A stretch of 64,000 nt of DNA from Lunularia cruciata (lineage: Eukaryota; Streptophyta; Marchantiopsida; Lunulariales; Lunulariaceae), in NCBI GenBank assembly GCA_948567375.1, contig OX419758.1, positions 39,695,473-39,759,472 on the forward strand, read 5' to 3'. The translations under genes and the position numbers were made by a program. A model generated the notes under the pieces. The model did no database searches, had not been told where the DNA came from, and saw only the letters and a program-made list of their open reading frames with translations. Positions 22,631 to 35,899 of this stretch are shown in pieces; within the stretch, counting starts at the first letter, position 1; every line of letters starts with the position of its first letter.

Positions 22631-23780
22631 CAAGACAAGTTTATAGGAGAGTTACGAGCACTCTGTTTAGTTTATACGTGCATTTTCTTCTTAAGATGTT
22701 TTATATTCCTGACGTATAAAGTTAGTGGATTTCTTGTGTTCTTAGCATTTCCTTTCAGGACATGGTGACCTTCGGGAAATGTAACAACGATAGCGGTAAG
22801 TTCATTAGTAAGTTTCTAGATCTTGTAAACAAAACTCCAAAACTACCCATCCGATCACTTTCATCGATATCTCGTTTTAAAGCTATACGGGTCTAAATGT
22901 GCATAGTAAAAATTCAGGTTGAAATAATTTTCTTCAAAGCTAGGAGAAACCCATGAAATTCTTTAGTTAACTCTCTGAAAAACGTTCCGATAAAAATGTT
23001 CCAAAATTCTTCTAACAATTTTAATTCCAAAATATGTGTCAAATAATGTTGCAAAACAAGCCCGTAACTTTGTCATGAGCGTCAGCAAGTATGAATAAAT
23101 CCATTAGTATGTTCTAGAACAATAACTCATTCACAAAGTTCTCATCAGAAAATTCTCTAGAGTTATTACAGCTACAGAATTGCCCTTACGAGGAATGCTC
23201 CAAGGAGCAGAAAGTTCATCAAGGTTTTTGACAAGTACTTTTGGTGAGTATCGATCACAGGAACATCTTTCATTTTAGAATCTCTTGTCCGCGTGAGAGT
23301 TCTAGAAGTAGTCGAGGAAACCGTAAAGTTTACCGTAAAGTTTCAACAGAGTAGAATCAAGTGACTGAAATCAGTTATTCTAAGCAGTAATACATAAATT
23401 AAAATTCCGGAAAATTCTTGCTTCTTGTATATAAACGATGCTTTCATATAAACGTATTATATATCATAATTTTGTTTACATTGAACATACTTTATAACTG
23501 ACTGGTTTCGTTGATATCAGGTAAGAAGAAGTGTTGTTCATATATTCATTACATATGTATACATATATATATTCTTGTCAACTTCATATCCTTTAGAGGT
23601 ATAACACATAAAAAGTCATACATCAACTGTAAAATACTATGATAGGAAGATTGATAAAAAAAACTATAACTTCAACTCAATACATAAATTATATCATCCC
23701 ATCCAAAAGTCACATCCAATCTAACTCAGGAAATCTGTATTGCATATACTAACTTTAGTACACCATAGCCAAGAGTTAAA
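22631..23780. other. Downstream flank of the helicase gene, AT-rich
   Basis: It contains the presumed 3' UTR. No gene, RNA or repeat is recognisable. Short AT runs occur at 23560-23580. No clear AATAAA lies near the stop codon. Confidence 0.5.
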
Positions 23781-24043
23781 AAGTTTGACGCAAAAGAAGT
23801 GAGCTCTTTGAAACTAAACTTTAAATACATTTTCCAGAATGGCCAAATTTTTTAGCAATAATGACACCCAACAATGCATCTAGTGGTATTGACAGTATAG
23901 CTTTAATGAAACAATCAAGAACACTAATGTAATTTTTGGCTGCCACTAAATAGTTTTTGAGTAGCTATGGATATAATTATGATTGTAAACACTCACTCTA
24001 GTGTCTTAGAAAACTAGCTTTGGTGCCACTAATATTGTGATAG

Positions 24044-24125
<82 letters not shown>

Positions 24126-24770
24126 TTTGCTACATTACATATATAGTTATCAAGATAATAAACTATAGAAGCACAACTCATATAAGAAGTCAAACACCAA
24201 CTCTGAAGTACCACCATCACTTGTATATACATTGCCACACAACCAAGACATCAATTGATCACAACTCAAATCAGGTCTCAAACTTGACATGCAACACTCA
24301 ATATACATTGCAAATATCCTAACCACATGGCCAAGCCACACCCACTCTAGCTAAGAGAATAAAAATGATGCTCGCTGGCCTCTATCCATCATAGCCAAGA
24401 ACTCAAAGGCTCAACATAGAAGAAATGAACTCTTTACAGTTTCACTTTGAAGTATACCTCCCTAGAGTTGCCAAGAATCCAACCCTAATGGCAGATTGAT
24501 GGTGCAAATGGTAATTGCAGTGGTGTGATCAATAGACCTAATACCATGTCTAGCCACCACTAAGTAGTCATTATGCAATTATTAATAAAACTATGATGGC
24601 CAAGACTAACACTCTACTGTCCTAGCAAAATAATATTGGCATTGAAAATGTTATGATAACTATTATGTATATATACATTACTACAAAACATATGTTGCTA
24701 TCAATATCATACACTATAGAAGCACAACTTGTATAAAAAGTCAACATGAACTCTAAAGTGCCATAAATTG
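23780..24770 (-). repeat. Decayed 3' end of DNMT-gypsy copy 2 with a duplicated LTR/3'-UTR unit
   Basis: On the minus strand, a ~105-bp 3'-UTR block (about 24770-24665) is followed by LTR sequence (about 24660-24300, containing the motif matching 7878-8000), then a second diverged 105-bp block (about 24240-24130) and LTR sequence again (about 24040-23780). The plus-strand copy shows the same 105-bp/LTR/105-bp order at 49669-50323. Confidence 0.65.
24049..24123. repeat. (TA)n microsatellite
   Basis: About 37 uninterrupted TA dinucleotides within the decayed LTR. The apparent Tyr-Ile repeat reading frame across it is an artefact. Confidence 0.98.
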
Positions 24771-24932
24771 GCCCTAGTTGGTGGTTACGTCCCTCTTACT
24801 CTAGATGGCCATCTACTCCAAGTATGTGATATGTCATATGGTGTGCAAGATCAGGAGGCCAATTGCTATTGAGCCTCATTATTAGTGAACTTTTTGCAAT
24901 CTATACCACATAAGAGTGAACTAACTATAGTG

Positions 24933-25038
24933 TCAAGTACATCAAGGACATAACCACTATCTTCGAGGAATCACCGTGAGGGAAGGAGTCAAACATGCCA
25001 TATGCCATCCTCTCAAACAACTATCACACATCATAAGC
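24933..25038 (-). pseudogene. PHD-finger remnant at the end of integrase (copy 2)
   Basis: The minus strand encodes MMCDSCLRGWHMACLTPS, then a Val-Ile-Pro stretch, Trp-Leu-Cys-Pro, and a terminal Cys-Thr-stop at 24933-24935. It matches the PHD finger at 49357-49497, including the stop position. About 48 nt with the first Cys pair are deleted, and two codons are stops (TAG before Trp; TGA where the plus copy has Arg). Confidence 0.85.
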
Positions 25039-25069
25039 CTGCATGTACCATTGCCAAGCTTGGGTCCAT

Positions 25070-26210
25070 CAAACCATCAATATTTGAGAGGTGGCATTGT
25101 ACACAATTGCACATGTAATCTTTCCACAAAACACCATCATTTCCTTCTAACATAAGGATTTTAAAAGGCCAAACCTTATGCACTCTCAAGATAGTTCAAC
25201 TTATAGTCACATCAAGAGTTATCAATGAAGTTTATTGTAGATAGACATAATCAATTGTATGGAATTGATGGCACCAAGGGTCTATACTTTCCACTAGAAA
25301 TAGTCGTATAATATAAAGTATCTCTATGTTGAGCAATTGTTAAGTTCTCAAAGGCCATTGGCATCACTCTTCAAAAGATCTCTGTATGTTGGGAATGTAC
25401 ACTCATCCATACATCCGGATCATCCAAGTCCAAAACTACAATCGGATCACAATGAATAGCTGACGTAAATTTAGATCTTGTCTATAGAATGAGAAGTAGG
25501 GACAGAAGGATGCTAAGGAGGATCACTATGAATGGTTATAGGTAAATTTGGATCTTGTCCATAGAGTGAGAAGTAGAGAAAGAAGGATGCTAAGGAGGCT
25601 TGCTGACTAAAACAAATAGCCCATAGGCAGACCATAGACTAAGGTAACCAAGGAAGATCCCAATCTCCCAAATATCCTCTCTACAAGCCATACTTATGCA
25701 ATTTTCTTTTCATCATCTAAATCACTCTCTTTGCTAAACCATTTGCTTTAGTGATCTCAAGAGGTAGTACAATGATCAATCAAGACCTTGTTACAAAAGA
25801 CTTGAAACTCTTCTAAGAATTTTGTACCCTAATCAATCAAGACCTTAGCTACTGTAACAAAATGATGAAGATATTTGATCCAAGAGTAAGTATGTTGCTC
25901 CTTTAGTGGACTTGTCAAGAAGGGTCAGCAACTCAATTCACTTAGACAAGTGCTCCACCATAACAAAAACATATTGATGTTATCTCACAATCAATGGTAA
26001 AGGTCAAGCAAAGTCCAAACTCTACTAGTTACACAACTCCATGATAAGTTATGGGTCTAACTATGGCGTAAGAGCATTCAATAATGCTCTAACTTGTTCA
26101 CAAACCACAAATCTAGCAATAAACTACTATAAATTGATTTGCATGCTACACCACCAATAATGACTTTGAAGTAGCTATTATTAAGTGTAGAACATGATTA
26201 ATTACAAGAA
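25070..26210 (-). pseudogene. pol: Integrase of DNMT-gypsy copy 2 (decayed)
   Basis: The nucleotide sequence aligns in reverse with plus-strand positions 48440-49340, including the C-terminal module just upstream of the PHD (25080-25200). No open frame of useful length remains. Confidence 0.7.
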
Positions 26211-26211
26211 T

Positions 26212-27130
26212 ACACTAAGGGAATGTTGAAGAGTCAATAAAAGAACATATCTTCATATTACAAGATTTTATTTATGGGAGTGAATAGAAAGATAGTTCAC
26301 ATTGAGATCCATATCTATGTGAATACAAAAAACAAGAGGTAAACCTTATCTTGGTGGAAGCCTCTTCTCAAGGGCTTTCCATACACATCAAGATCATGGA
26401 AAATAGAACTATAGAAAAGAAGTTAGGATAGAACTCAAGATGCTCACTTGAATTCAAGATATATGTGTCTTGTAGGAGCTACAAGATTCTATTGCGGGAG
26501 CTATGGGACCTACATGATGGTTGCGGGACATATGAGAATGGTTCTTAAGGGCATGGCTACAAGACCTATGGGCATGAGACTTGTGGGAAGGCTACAAGCA
26601 TGGTCTCTACTTGTGGAATTGAGTGAGGTGATGTGTATCAATTGGTACCAAAGAATCTAGGGTTTAGATAGAGGATCAATTTGCACCACATGTTCCAAAA
26701 CTAAGGAATGCTGAAGAGTTTGTAAAGGAACAAATCTTCATATTACAAGATTCTATTTCTAGGAGTAAATAGAAAGATAATTCATGTTGTGACCCATATC
26801 TATGTGAATACAATGCAAATGAGGCAACCTTATCTTGTTGGAAGCCTCTTCTCAAAGGCTTTCCATACACATCAAGATCATAGAAAATAGAGAATTTATG
26901 TTCACTTGAAGTTCAAGACAAATGTGTTTGGCGTGAGCTATTAGACCTATGGGATGGTTGCAAGACATATGAGAATGACACTTATGGGCATGGGACTTGT
27001 AGGAAGGCTACAAGCATGGTCTCTACTTGTGGAATTGGGTGAGGTGATGTGTATCAATTGGTACCAAAGAATCTAGGACCCTATATTCTTTGGTAATTAG
27101 ATACAAGATCAATTTGCACCACATGTTCCA
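26212..27130 (+). repeat. Tandem ~486-bp direct repeat with LTR-like features
   Basis: Two direct copies start with TG(T/C)TGAAGAG at 26223 and 26709 and share about 420 bp ending GATGTGTATCA (26640 and 27056). Each is followed by ATTGGTACCAAAGAATCTAGG, which resembles a primer binding site, and then by GATCAATTTGCACCACATGTTCC. This is LTR-interior-LTR-interior, as expected if a TRIM recombined into a tandem array. No coding capacity. It interrupts the copy 2 integrase/linker region. Confidence 0.65.
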
Positions 27131-27626
27131 AAATTAGATAAAGGTTTCCAAGTGCAATTGTATATATAGTTTAAGTATTGGTACTTTGTGTGACTTTTGA
27201 CAATTTCTTGATCAACAATTTAAGAATAAATAAAAATACCATGCAATTATGGATGTATGTACACTTTGGCAGAACCATATGAAATTTGGTGTAATTTCTA
27301 TGCATGCTTTTCTTGACTAGATTGATGAATAATTTTTACTCTATTGCATAGCCAGATTTGGATTTTAGCTACTCTCTTAAATTCCTAGTTTCATCTTTTC
27401 TCCTAACAAATATATGTCTACTTTGCTCCAAAATGTCCTTGCTTCTCATAAGCATGTCATACCAATTGTGGTCTTTGAGATGGAAGGGATACTACTTGCA
27501 CCTTACCATCTTCCAATACTCAAAGAAAATGTCTACCTTCCAACCTAAATTGACTAGCTTGTTGAAGGACACTTCCTCTCTCTTTAGCACTAATTATGTC
27601 ACCTATAATACCAATGCAAAGATAGT
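27131..27626 (-). pseudogene. RNase H-integrase linker of DNMT-gypsy copy 2
   Basis: Positions 27400-27621 align in reverse with 48070-48300 and with the left edge of the window. 27131-27400 is diverged, with no other feature seen. The stretch ends at the target duplication ATAGT (27622-27626) of element A. Confidence 0.6.
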
Positions 27627-28445
27627 TGTGGTACCCACAATTTTTTTTGGTTTTGGATAGTTTCAAGGCAATTTTGAAGAAGAAGTAGGTTAGTAAAGCC
27701 TAAGAAGGGCTAAACAAGAAAGAAATAAGAAGAAGCATGTGTTTGGAGCCAAACCTAAAGTCAACCTCGGGTCAAGACCAAAGGACCCGGGATGGACAAA
27801 AGAGGAAGACAAAGAAGGGGACTTTGTATCAAGTGAGGTAGTCTAATCCAAAGAACCTGTAACAAACTTCTTCGGAGTTGGAAAATCAAGAAAGTACAAA
27901 GGAAGAAAGTCATGACCTCGGGATCAAGAAGTTCTTGATAGTGACAAGAAACAACCCCACAAAATTGGTGATTGGAGCAGAGAAACAACTGAAGAATGAC
28001 CAATCAGCGCAAGACAATAAAATCAAGCGTTTTGCAAGGAAGCAGCACAATGTCCAGATGCTACCATGTTCCTATTCAGAGTTGACCCAAAGCAATGCAA
28101 ATTGCAAATCCGCAGGAAGACGAGTGGGTTAGGATCTTGGGACTTCCACAAGAAGAGGGTGAGGAAACACACAATGGTCCCAAAAGTGAGTAAGCAGCGT
28201 GCAGTGAGAGGACTTGCAATTTGTAGATTAGAAGTAGTAGCGCAGATCAAAGCCTTGGCAAGACTTTGTATCACGTTCTTGGCCTGGAACTATAACTTTA
28301 GTTTTCTAGGTTTCATGGTAGAAATTGCAATGAGTAATTGCAAGGATGGGCGGAAGCACAAGGAGAAGAGAGGAAATCCAACTCAATGGACTGAGTCAGA
28401 TTGGAGAATAGTCTTAGGGAGAGAAGTAGGAGAGGAAGGAAGTAC

Positions 28446-29136
28446 TGTAACACCCATTTGTGCATGTGTGTGGTATTGTGATATTTAGCTTGGTATTACA
28501 AGTACTTAAGAGATATTATTTATATAAAGATAAAGGATGGTTCTATATTAGTCATGGTTAGCTAAAGTTAGTCATAGCTAAGGTAGAGTGGACCTTACTT
28601 TAGAGGAAGTAGAAAAGATGAGCACCACTATTTTGGATTTTAGTGTGTTGACTTGGTATTATTCCTAGGTGTTTGGCTTTGAGGAAAGAGTTGAGAACTC
28701 TTGGGCCCGCAAGCCTTTTTGTTTTGGATTCTTCTTTAGTCCAAGGATAGCCCATGTGAAGGAATCCTTGACTTAGTGGTTGGGTCAAGATAAGACCACA
28801 TGCTTAGGGGAATATGCCCATGTGAATGGATATTCCTTTCTACTTTTTGACTTTACTTGACTTTTAGTCTAGTAACTTGAGTTACTATGGTAATTAGTAA
28901 CTTTGGTACGTAACTATTTCACAAGTATATAAACAAGGGGTGAGGAGGTACTCATCACCCTTTCATTTTCAACTATCTCTCTCTCATTGAGTTCTCTAGT
29001 GAGCAATGTCTTGAGTCTTGGAGTGTTAGCCTTGGAGGAGTATGATAGAGTTGGGGTTGCTTGCCTTCTTAGTCCATGGTGCGCTACCATAATAGCCATC
29101 AGAGGTTCATGCTAAGTGAGAGACGAGCTGGCTCAT
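28446..29136 (+). mobile_element. Solo LTR-C (~691 bp) inserted in element A
   Basis: It starts TGTAACACCC and ends GAGCTGGCTCA(T). AGTAC duplications lie at 28441-28445 and 29137-29141. Removing it restores reading-frame alignment of element A with 40500-40600. It is homologous in reverse to 43502-44101 and about 55789-56283. Confidence 0.87.
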
Positions 29137-30292
29137 AGTACCACCTTCTATCAAATGTGTGATGCTTCATAAGAGACTGCCGAGGTGAGAAACTCGTTCA
29201 ATCAACCTCGCACCAAGAATGGGTATAAGGTGGATAGTTAGAGAGATCCCGAGAAGAGAAGGATTGTAAGCATGATGATGGAAATGTTCAAGCCGGAGCA
29301 AACCACCTATGTTACAATGAAATAGGCGGTGTTCTTTCACCAAATGTTTGCAGGAGAGGCAATAGATTGGGCAAAATGTCTGCATCAACGAGTAGGGCAA
29401 ATGATTTTGGGTTGGAGAATAGATATGCCTCCGAATTATTTTGTGCCCATTTGTAGCTCATTTTTATTTTGGGTTGAACTTGCTGACTTTGGAAGAAAGA
29501 AACCAACTGCACTCACACTTTCAAATGCGCTCAGATTTGTGGAAAGAGGTGGATGCAGATGAACAATATTATATGGAGAGGGTGCAAGATGGGGATGAAT
29601 ACTACAAGAAAAGTGGGAAGGAGAGAATTGTAGCAATTGACATCCCAAGGGCCAGAAAGAGAACTAAGCCTAAAAGTCACCTTAAGATAGTTCAGCCACA
29701 GAAGGTGTAGAAGCTTAACCTAACGGCAGTGATGGTGAAAATGAAGGAATCAATGCCAAAATCCAAAGAAGAGTATGAAGGGGAAACCAGATTGAAGGGA
29801 GAAGCATTGGGAAGAAGAAGAAGAGTTCACCCTACAAAGTGAAGAATTGAGTAGTGATAGTGAAGGCAAGGTAGAGGTTTAGCAAACCCAAAGGCAAATG
29901 ATGGATATAGGGAAGCCGAGCCCAAAAGTCTCTACAATTGAACAGGGAGGTGAGAAGAAGAAGGAAGAAGAAGTCTTGGCACAACCACAAACTGCTAGAG
30001 GGAAAAACAATATGCAAGCAGCCAAGATGGGGCCCAGTAAAGTTGTCATGGAAGAGGAGGAGAGCTTGGATGGGGAAATCTTGAGAGTACAAAGATCATG
30101 CCTTTGGAGTAAGGTGTAAGAAGGAGTGTTGCCTAAAGAGGAAGATGAAGGCCGAGCCAATGACAAGAAATATGACAGAGTGGAGTATCTATCAAAAGTA
30201 GTGTGTCCACTATTGACATTCCTACAGTAGAAGAAAGTAGAGATGGTGAGTGCTAATCTCGATGTGCAAGATGAGTTGGCAGTAGTAAAGAA

Positions 30293-31293
30293 GTGGAGTG
30301 TAGAACCTTGTTGTCAAGAAGTAAGCTAACAAGAGTGGAGATGGAAGCCAAAGAACTTTGGGTTGAGGAGATTCCTTGGACTAAGCACTCTGAAGTAATG
30401 AGGGAGGATTTAGTAAAGTGTCAAGAAGAGGCAAAGGAGATGATAGCATCGGTTGCAGTGCTGAAGGGAGAAATTGCTGATACGCAAGTAGAGTTAATAT
30501 ACTCGGAGGCAAGTATAGCGGTAATGGAGCAGAAGTTAGAAAATCTCAAGAAGAAGGCCGTTGAGAAAGATCAAGCCTAGCAGAAGGAGTTAGCCGAGCA
30601 TGGTAGAGAAGAAGATTGGTTACACGGATTGGTGAAGGTGGCAGAAGAGCAGATTAATGTAAATCAAAAGGAGAAGGAGGCGATGAAGGCTGAATTTGAA
30701 GATGAGCTCCAGATTATCAAAATGAATTGGAGGAAGAAAGGAAGAGTGAGAGGCTCAAGATTGCAAGAGAAGCCAATGATGTAGTTGGCATGGTAAATGA
30801 AATCAAGGCAATGTTGAGCACGGAGGTTGAAGGTAAATTGGAAGAAGCCAGATTGCATGAGTTGAAATTGTTGGTGCAGGAGACATGCAAGAGAAAGGTG
30901 AAGGACATGGAGTTAAATAATTTATTGATTTGTCTACGAGAACAAGTAGATAGGAAGATGTTAGAAGTGGGAGACAATGTGTGTCTCAGATTGGATCTTG
31001 TTAGGACTGAGTCAAAAAAACTTTGTAGTGAAGTACAAGAAGTTAGAAGACCCAAAGTAGCCAAAGTAGGAGTGTAGGTGTCTTTGGAATTGTCATTTGA
31101 GACATTAAAGAAGAATGGGGTGGAGGATAAAAAATTAGATAAGATACCCACTAGTGCAATCATAGTTTGTAGTGAAGACATTGTAGAAATAGAAGAGTTA
31201 GGAGTAGAATTAAATAGACCCAAAGAAGGGGAAATTCTTGAGAGATCATCGGGTTTGGAGGCCAAAGTTGAGGTTGACATTACATTGGAGTAG
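30293..31293 (+). pseudogene. Coiled-coil C-terminal part of the element A protein (copy 1)
   Basis: Glu/Lys/Leu-rich open stretches at 30293-30580, 30727-31077 and 31078-31293 align with the coiled-coil and C-terminal parts of the protein at 41600-42640, including a matching HELKLLVQET block. Stops at their junctions break the frame. Confidence 0.7.
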
Positions 31294-32115
31294 TAACAAT
31301 TTTGAGATATGAAGAGGCAAATATAAAGAGGTGCATTGCCAATTTGGAGCTGCAGATAGAAAATTTGTTGTAGAACGGTATGGTTGTTAGTACATATCAA
31401 TTGCTTTACTATTTAAAGGAGAGCATTTGCAGTCATATGTTGTTTAGTATTCATAATTTATGAAGATAAAGAAAGTGAAGTGCTGATTTTAGTACTCGTT
31501 GCTTGAGCTTGATTCCGAGTATCAACTCTATGTTTGTGTTTGTGAGTGTGTGAAGAATTTTGAAGTACAAATTAGTGTGCTTGTTGGATGTTAGATTCCA
31601 CAGTCTTGATCTTCATTCTGTGTGTTTGATCTTGAAAGAAGTGAAATTGGTGCAGTGCCTTGACAAATCTAAGAGGAATTGTAGTGTTGGTAGTATTATA
31701 TAGTTGTGAGTGCAATGCAATGTTGATGTGAAGCAATTTTGATTGAGGACGTTGTGCTTTCAATGGAGGGGTAGAACACAATTCTGAAGCAAAGTTGTTT
31801 TGTAGTGAAGTGCTGTCTTCAAGAGAATCTGAATAATCACAATCAAGATTTGTTTGGATAGAATTTGTTATATTGTGATTTCATAATCACAATATGTGTG
31901 AATTTGTGTGTGTGTGAATTTGTGACAAGTTGTCAAGATTAGGTGCTTGTTACTCTCTTCTAGGTGTGGTTTCTACCTGAGAGATTAAAGACGCAACCAA
32001 GAAGAACTAAAATTGTTACTTTTCTTTGTATTTGACTAATTCTGAATCGTATATCTACGGGAACAAACTTTACTTACTTGATTACCACAAAAGTGATATT
32101 TGCCAGGTTGTCACA

Positions 32116-33308
32116 ATAGTTCATCATCATGACATCATCTCTTTGATTTGTACCAATATCTCAACAACTCATCCTATCTATAATGAGATAGATACCACCA
32201 TAGCCCCTTGTCAATATACACAAAAAGGTAGATGCATGCTAACCTAACACCATCTCTTTATCCGTCACACCATGCAAGTATGCTCTTGTCTAATGATGCT
32301 TGTTGGTACATGTGTTTCTACTCAACTCATCTACATCATGGTTCACCATTCCAAGTATATAAAAAACCATGAAATTATACTCTTGTAAAATCAAAGCACA
32401 TTATGCAAGTTTTCTTGAAAGCTTATTGAACTTTATCAACCATTTTAGTGGTTTATGATCAATGATGAGAGTGAAAGGATTCCCAAACAAGTAACATAAA
32501 AGATGTGCTACTACACATATTGCAACTAAACACTCTTCTTCATAGGAACTATAATTTACTTCCATTGGACTGTTGGAGCCAATCCCAAAAGGCAACCACA
32601 AACTCCTTTCTCTCATCATCCTACTAGGTGAGCATTACTCTAACCGCCAATGAATATGAACCTAGAATGAACATCCTCTAATCAATCCCTTAAGAATATA
32701 ATAAGATGTCAACCTCTCCTTGAGCTTTATAAAGTTATCTCTTGCCCATCTCTTCAACACCACCCTTGTGTAAGCTTAGTCAACTTCATCAAGGCTTTGC
32801 AATTGCACTAAATCTTCTAACATATTGATGATAGAACTTCATAAACCCAAGGAATACTTGCATTTACCAACATTTGTAGGCCAAGAAATATGTGCAATAG
32901 CCTCCACCTTGGTTTGCTGAACACCAAGTCCACCAAGGTAGATAGTGTGTTCTATATACTCAACTTGCTGTTGGAAGAATTTCACTTTCTTGGATGTAAT
33001 TTGAGTATATGAGTTCTCAATTTCTCAAACATCTCCAATAAATATCTCTCATGCTCCTCTATAGTAGGTTATAGACTAAAATATTGTCAATATAGCACCA
33101 AGAAAAATCCAATCCCACTAGGGTCTTGTCCATGGCCCTTTGGAACTTGGTAGGAATGTTCTATAATCCCAATAGTAAGAACCACCATTGATAGAATGCA
33201 TCTTTACTATGAGAATCAATAATACAAAATGCTATCTTGGACTTATTCTCCTTCCTTGTCAACAATTGATGATATCCTATTGAAAGATCTAAAGTATTGA
33301 AGACCTTT
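32116..33308 (-). pseudogene. pol: RNase H and RT fragment of DNMT-gypsy copy 2
   Basis: A minus-strand RNase H piece is at about 32401-32619 (LIIDHKPLKWL), with RT sequence at 32640-33300 matching 47000-47600 in reverse. It is bounded on both sides by element A insertions with their target duplications. Confidence 0.75.
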
Positions 33309-35147
33309 TGTGACAACCCGACAAATATCACTTTTGTGGTAATCAGGTAAGTAAAGTTTGTTCAAGTAGAGATACTAGTCAAAGTTGGTCAAATATAAAG
33401 CAAAGTAACAATTTCAGTTCTTCTTGGGTTCCTCTTTAATCTCTCAAGTAAAAACCACAACCAAAAGGGAGTAACAAGCTCACAATCTTGACAACTTGTC
33501 ATGAATTCACACACCCATAATCACAACATAGCAAATTCTTTCCAAAAAAATCTTGATTGTGATGATTTAGATTCTCCCAAAGACAACATTTCAATACAAA
33601 ATGACTTTGCCTCAAAATTGTGTTCCACCCCTCCATTGAAGGCACAACTTTCTTGAATCAAAATTTCTTCACATCAACACTGCGCTACACTCACAAATCC
33701 AGAATACTACCAACACTACAATTCCTCTCAAATCTATCAAGGCATTGCTCCGATTGCACTTTACTCAAGATCAAACACACATAATGAAGATCAAGGCTAC
33801 GGGATCTAACATCCAACAAGCAAACTGAATTGCACTTCAAAATTCTCCATACACTTACAAACACAAACACAACATTAATACTTGAAATCAAGCTCAAGCG
33901 ACGAGCATTAAAATCGGCACTTTGCTCTATCTATCTTCAAAAATTATGAATATTGAACAACATTTTACTATGAATGTCTCCTTTAAATAGTGAAGCAATA
34001 GATAGTTAACTAACAACTATATTGTTCTACAACAACTCTTCTAACCTGCAGATCTAAAATGACAAACCACATCTTCATATCTACCTCTTCAAATCTCAAA
34101 ACAATTTCTAATCCAATCCAATGTCAATCTCTTCATCGGCTTCCAAACCCGGTAATCTTCCTATTACTTCTCCTTCTTTGGGTATATCTGGTTCTACCAA
34201 ATCCTTCACTATTTCTACAACTTCTTCACTAGGAACTACAATTGAGGTCATGGGTAACCTTTCTATCTCTTTATATCCTAACCGTCTCTTCTCTAATGTC
34301 TCAAATGACAACTCCAAAGACACATGTACTCCTACCTCTACAACTTCGGGTCTAACTACTATCAATTCCATTGCTAATTCTACTATATCCTCATGGGTAC
34401 ACTATCTATGACTTCAATTTGTAACCAACTTTCCCTTAATCTCTCATGTAATTGACCCGAAGACACTTACTGTTTGATTTTGCACTTTGGGTTCATTCAC
34501 TACTACTATTTCTCTTCTAATTCTATCCTATCTTCAATCAAAACTGAAATTGAAGTCATGGGTATCGTAAATATTTCTTTCTTTATCCTAACTATTTTAG
34601 ACGCTTCAAATATTTGATTCGAAGATTCCTACATCCGATGTTTGACTACCTCAGGTTGAATCATATTTGTCTTGAGGTGAAGTCTTTAGACCCAAAGTCG
34701 TGTAAACCCGAAGTCCAAAGTCGTATAAATCCGAAGTTGTATAGACCCAAAGACACCAACCCAAAGACACTCAACTACTCTATACATCTACTCCCAAAAC
34801 TTCAAATGCTTGTCACTTCTATTGCAAAGCTACAAACTTTATGATTTTGGTGGCAATGGAAAGCCCTAAACAAGACACTTCCAACGAGATATAGCATGAT
34901 TTTGACATGTGGTCATTGAGATATGGCCCCCGTAGTAATCTAGACCTACAACCTTCATTCCGATGCAAAGAAACCCTCTTGCGGCATCTTACCTCCTTCT
35001 TCCTCTTCCTCTGACACAAAGTCGATTTCTTTGGGTTGAATCAAAATACATGCTTCTCATCATTTCTTCTCCATTTGGGTTCAATTTGGTTTCAATAATG
35101 CATTTCTTCTTTAAAACTCGTCCAAAATGAAAAATGTGTGTACCACA
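33309..35147 (-). mobile_element. Element A, copy 2 (1839 bp, internally deleted)
   Basis: In sense (minus) direction it starts TGTGGTACACACA at 35147 and ends GGGTTGTCACA at 33309. CCTTT duplications flank it at 33304-33308 and 35148-35152, within the RT region of DNMT-gypsy copy 2 (GAAGACCTTTGCAT in copy 1). It keeps both ends and the last part of the ORF (34108-34371) but has lost most of the coding part. Confidence 0.9.
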
Positions 35148-35899
35148 CCTTTGCATACCCAATCACATCAAAAATCTCTTCTAGTGTAAGTCTTAGTCTA
35201 TTGATTGATAGGAGAGTAATCTCCACACATTTTCATATCTGAGTAGTTGGCTGGATATCCTTCTTGGCTGGCATCATTGTAGCTAAAGAGCATACTCTCC
35301 ATGTTAAATCTCTACCAAACTAGCCTCAAAAAATCTCTACTCTAGCTTTAAATCAATATTATCTCCATATCATTATACTATAAGGACATAAAATGCTGAT
35401 ATATCACTAGTTAGCTCAATCCAAATACCAAGTCCTTTTAAAGCACTTAAATCCTTCAAACTAAAGTCAAAACAACTTGTGTAGCTCCTCAAGAACTTCT
35501 GAACTTCTATATTTCCCCTCTTGTGAGCTTAGGTCTAATGTTTGGCTCCAAAGTGTTTGCTTTATAAGTGTTGTGGAGGTAGAAGGTGCATTGATTGGTT
35601 GTTATACCTAGACTTGAGGAGCAATATTGTCATGCAACCAATTGCTAGAGTCCTCAACCTTGGAGAAAAAACTCCCTCTATTCTAACTACAAGCTCTACA
35701 TGTCATGTAGCTACATCCCAAATAGAATAAGAGTGTAATCCAAGTAGACCATGCTCACTTGGATGTAGTCTCACTAGTAGTCAATGATTGTGGCCCAAGA
35801 ATACCATGTACATTCAACTTGTCCCTCCCAACATGTGCTTGAATATTTTCTACAAGCAAAGAGCTGATAAGTATTCAAGTGGTGATGCTTCTTAAGTAT

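Larger units (their letters stand above)
27627..32115 (+). mobile_element. Element A, copy 1: TG...CA element with coiled-coil ORF
   Basis: It begins TGTGGTACCCACA and ends GGTTGTCACA, between ATAGT duplications at 27622-27626 and 32116-32120. It carries a decayed version of the long ORF best seen at 40209-42647 (pieces about 28140-28445, 29137-29710 and 30293-31290), then a ~800-bp non-coding 3' part with a TATTTAAAG box near 31410. No RT, integrase or transposase is visible. I see no direct LTR pair within it. A solo LTR-C (28446-29136) interrupts its ORF. It could be a very large solo LTR with an internal ORF, or a non-autonomous retroelement. Confidence 0.82.

Noticed and set aside
24029-24238. 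Open frame with a long Tyr-Ile repeat
   Set aside because: It is a translation of a (TA)n microsatellite.
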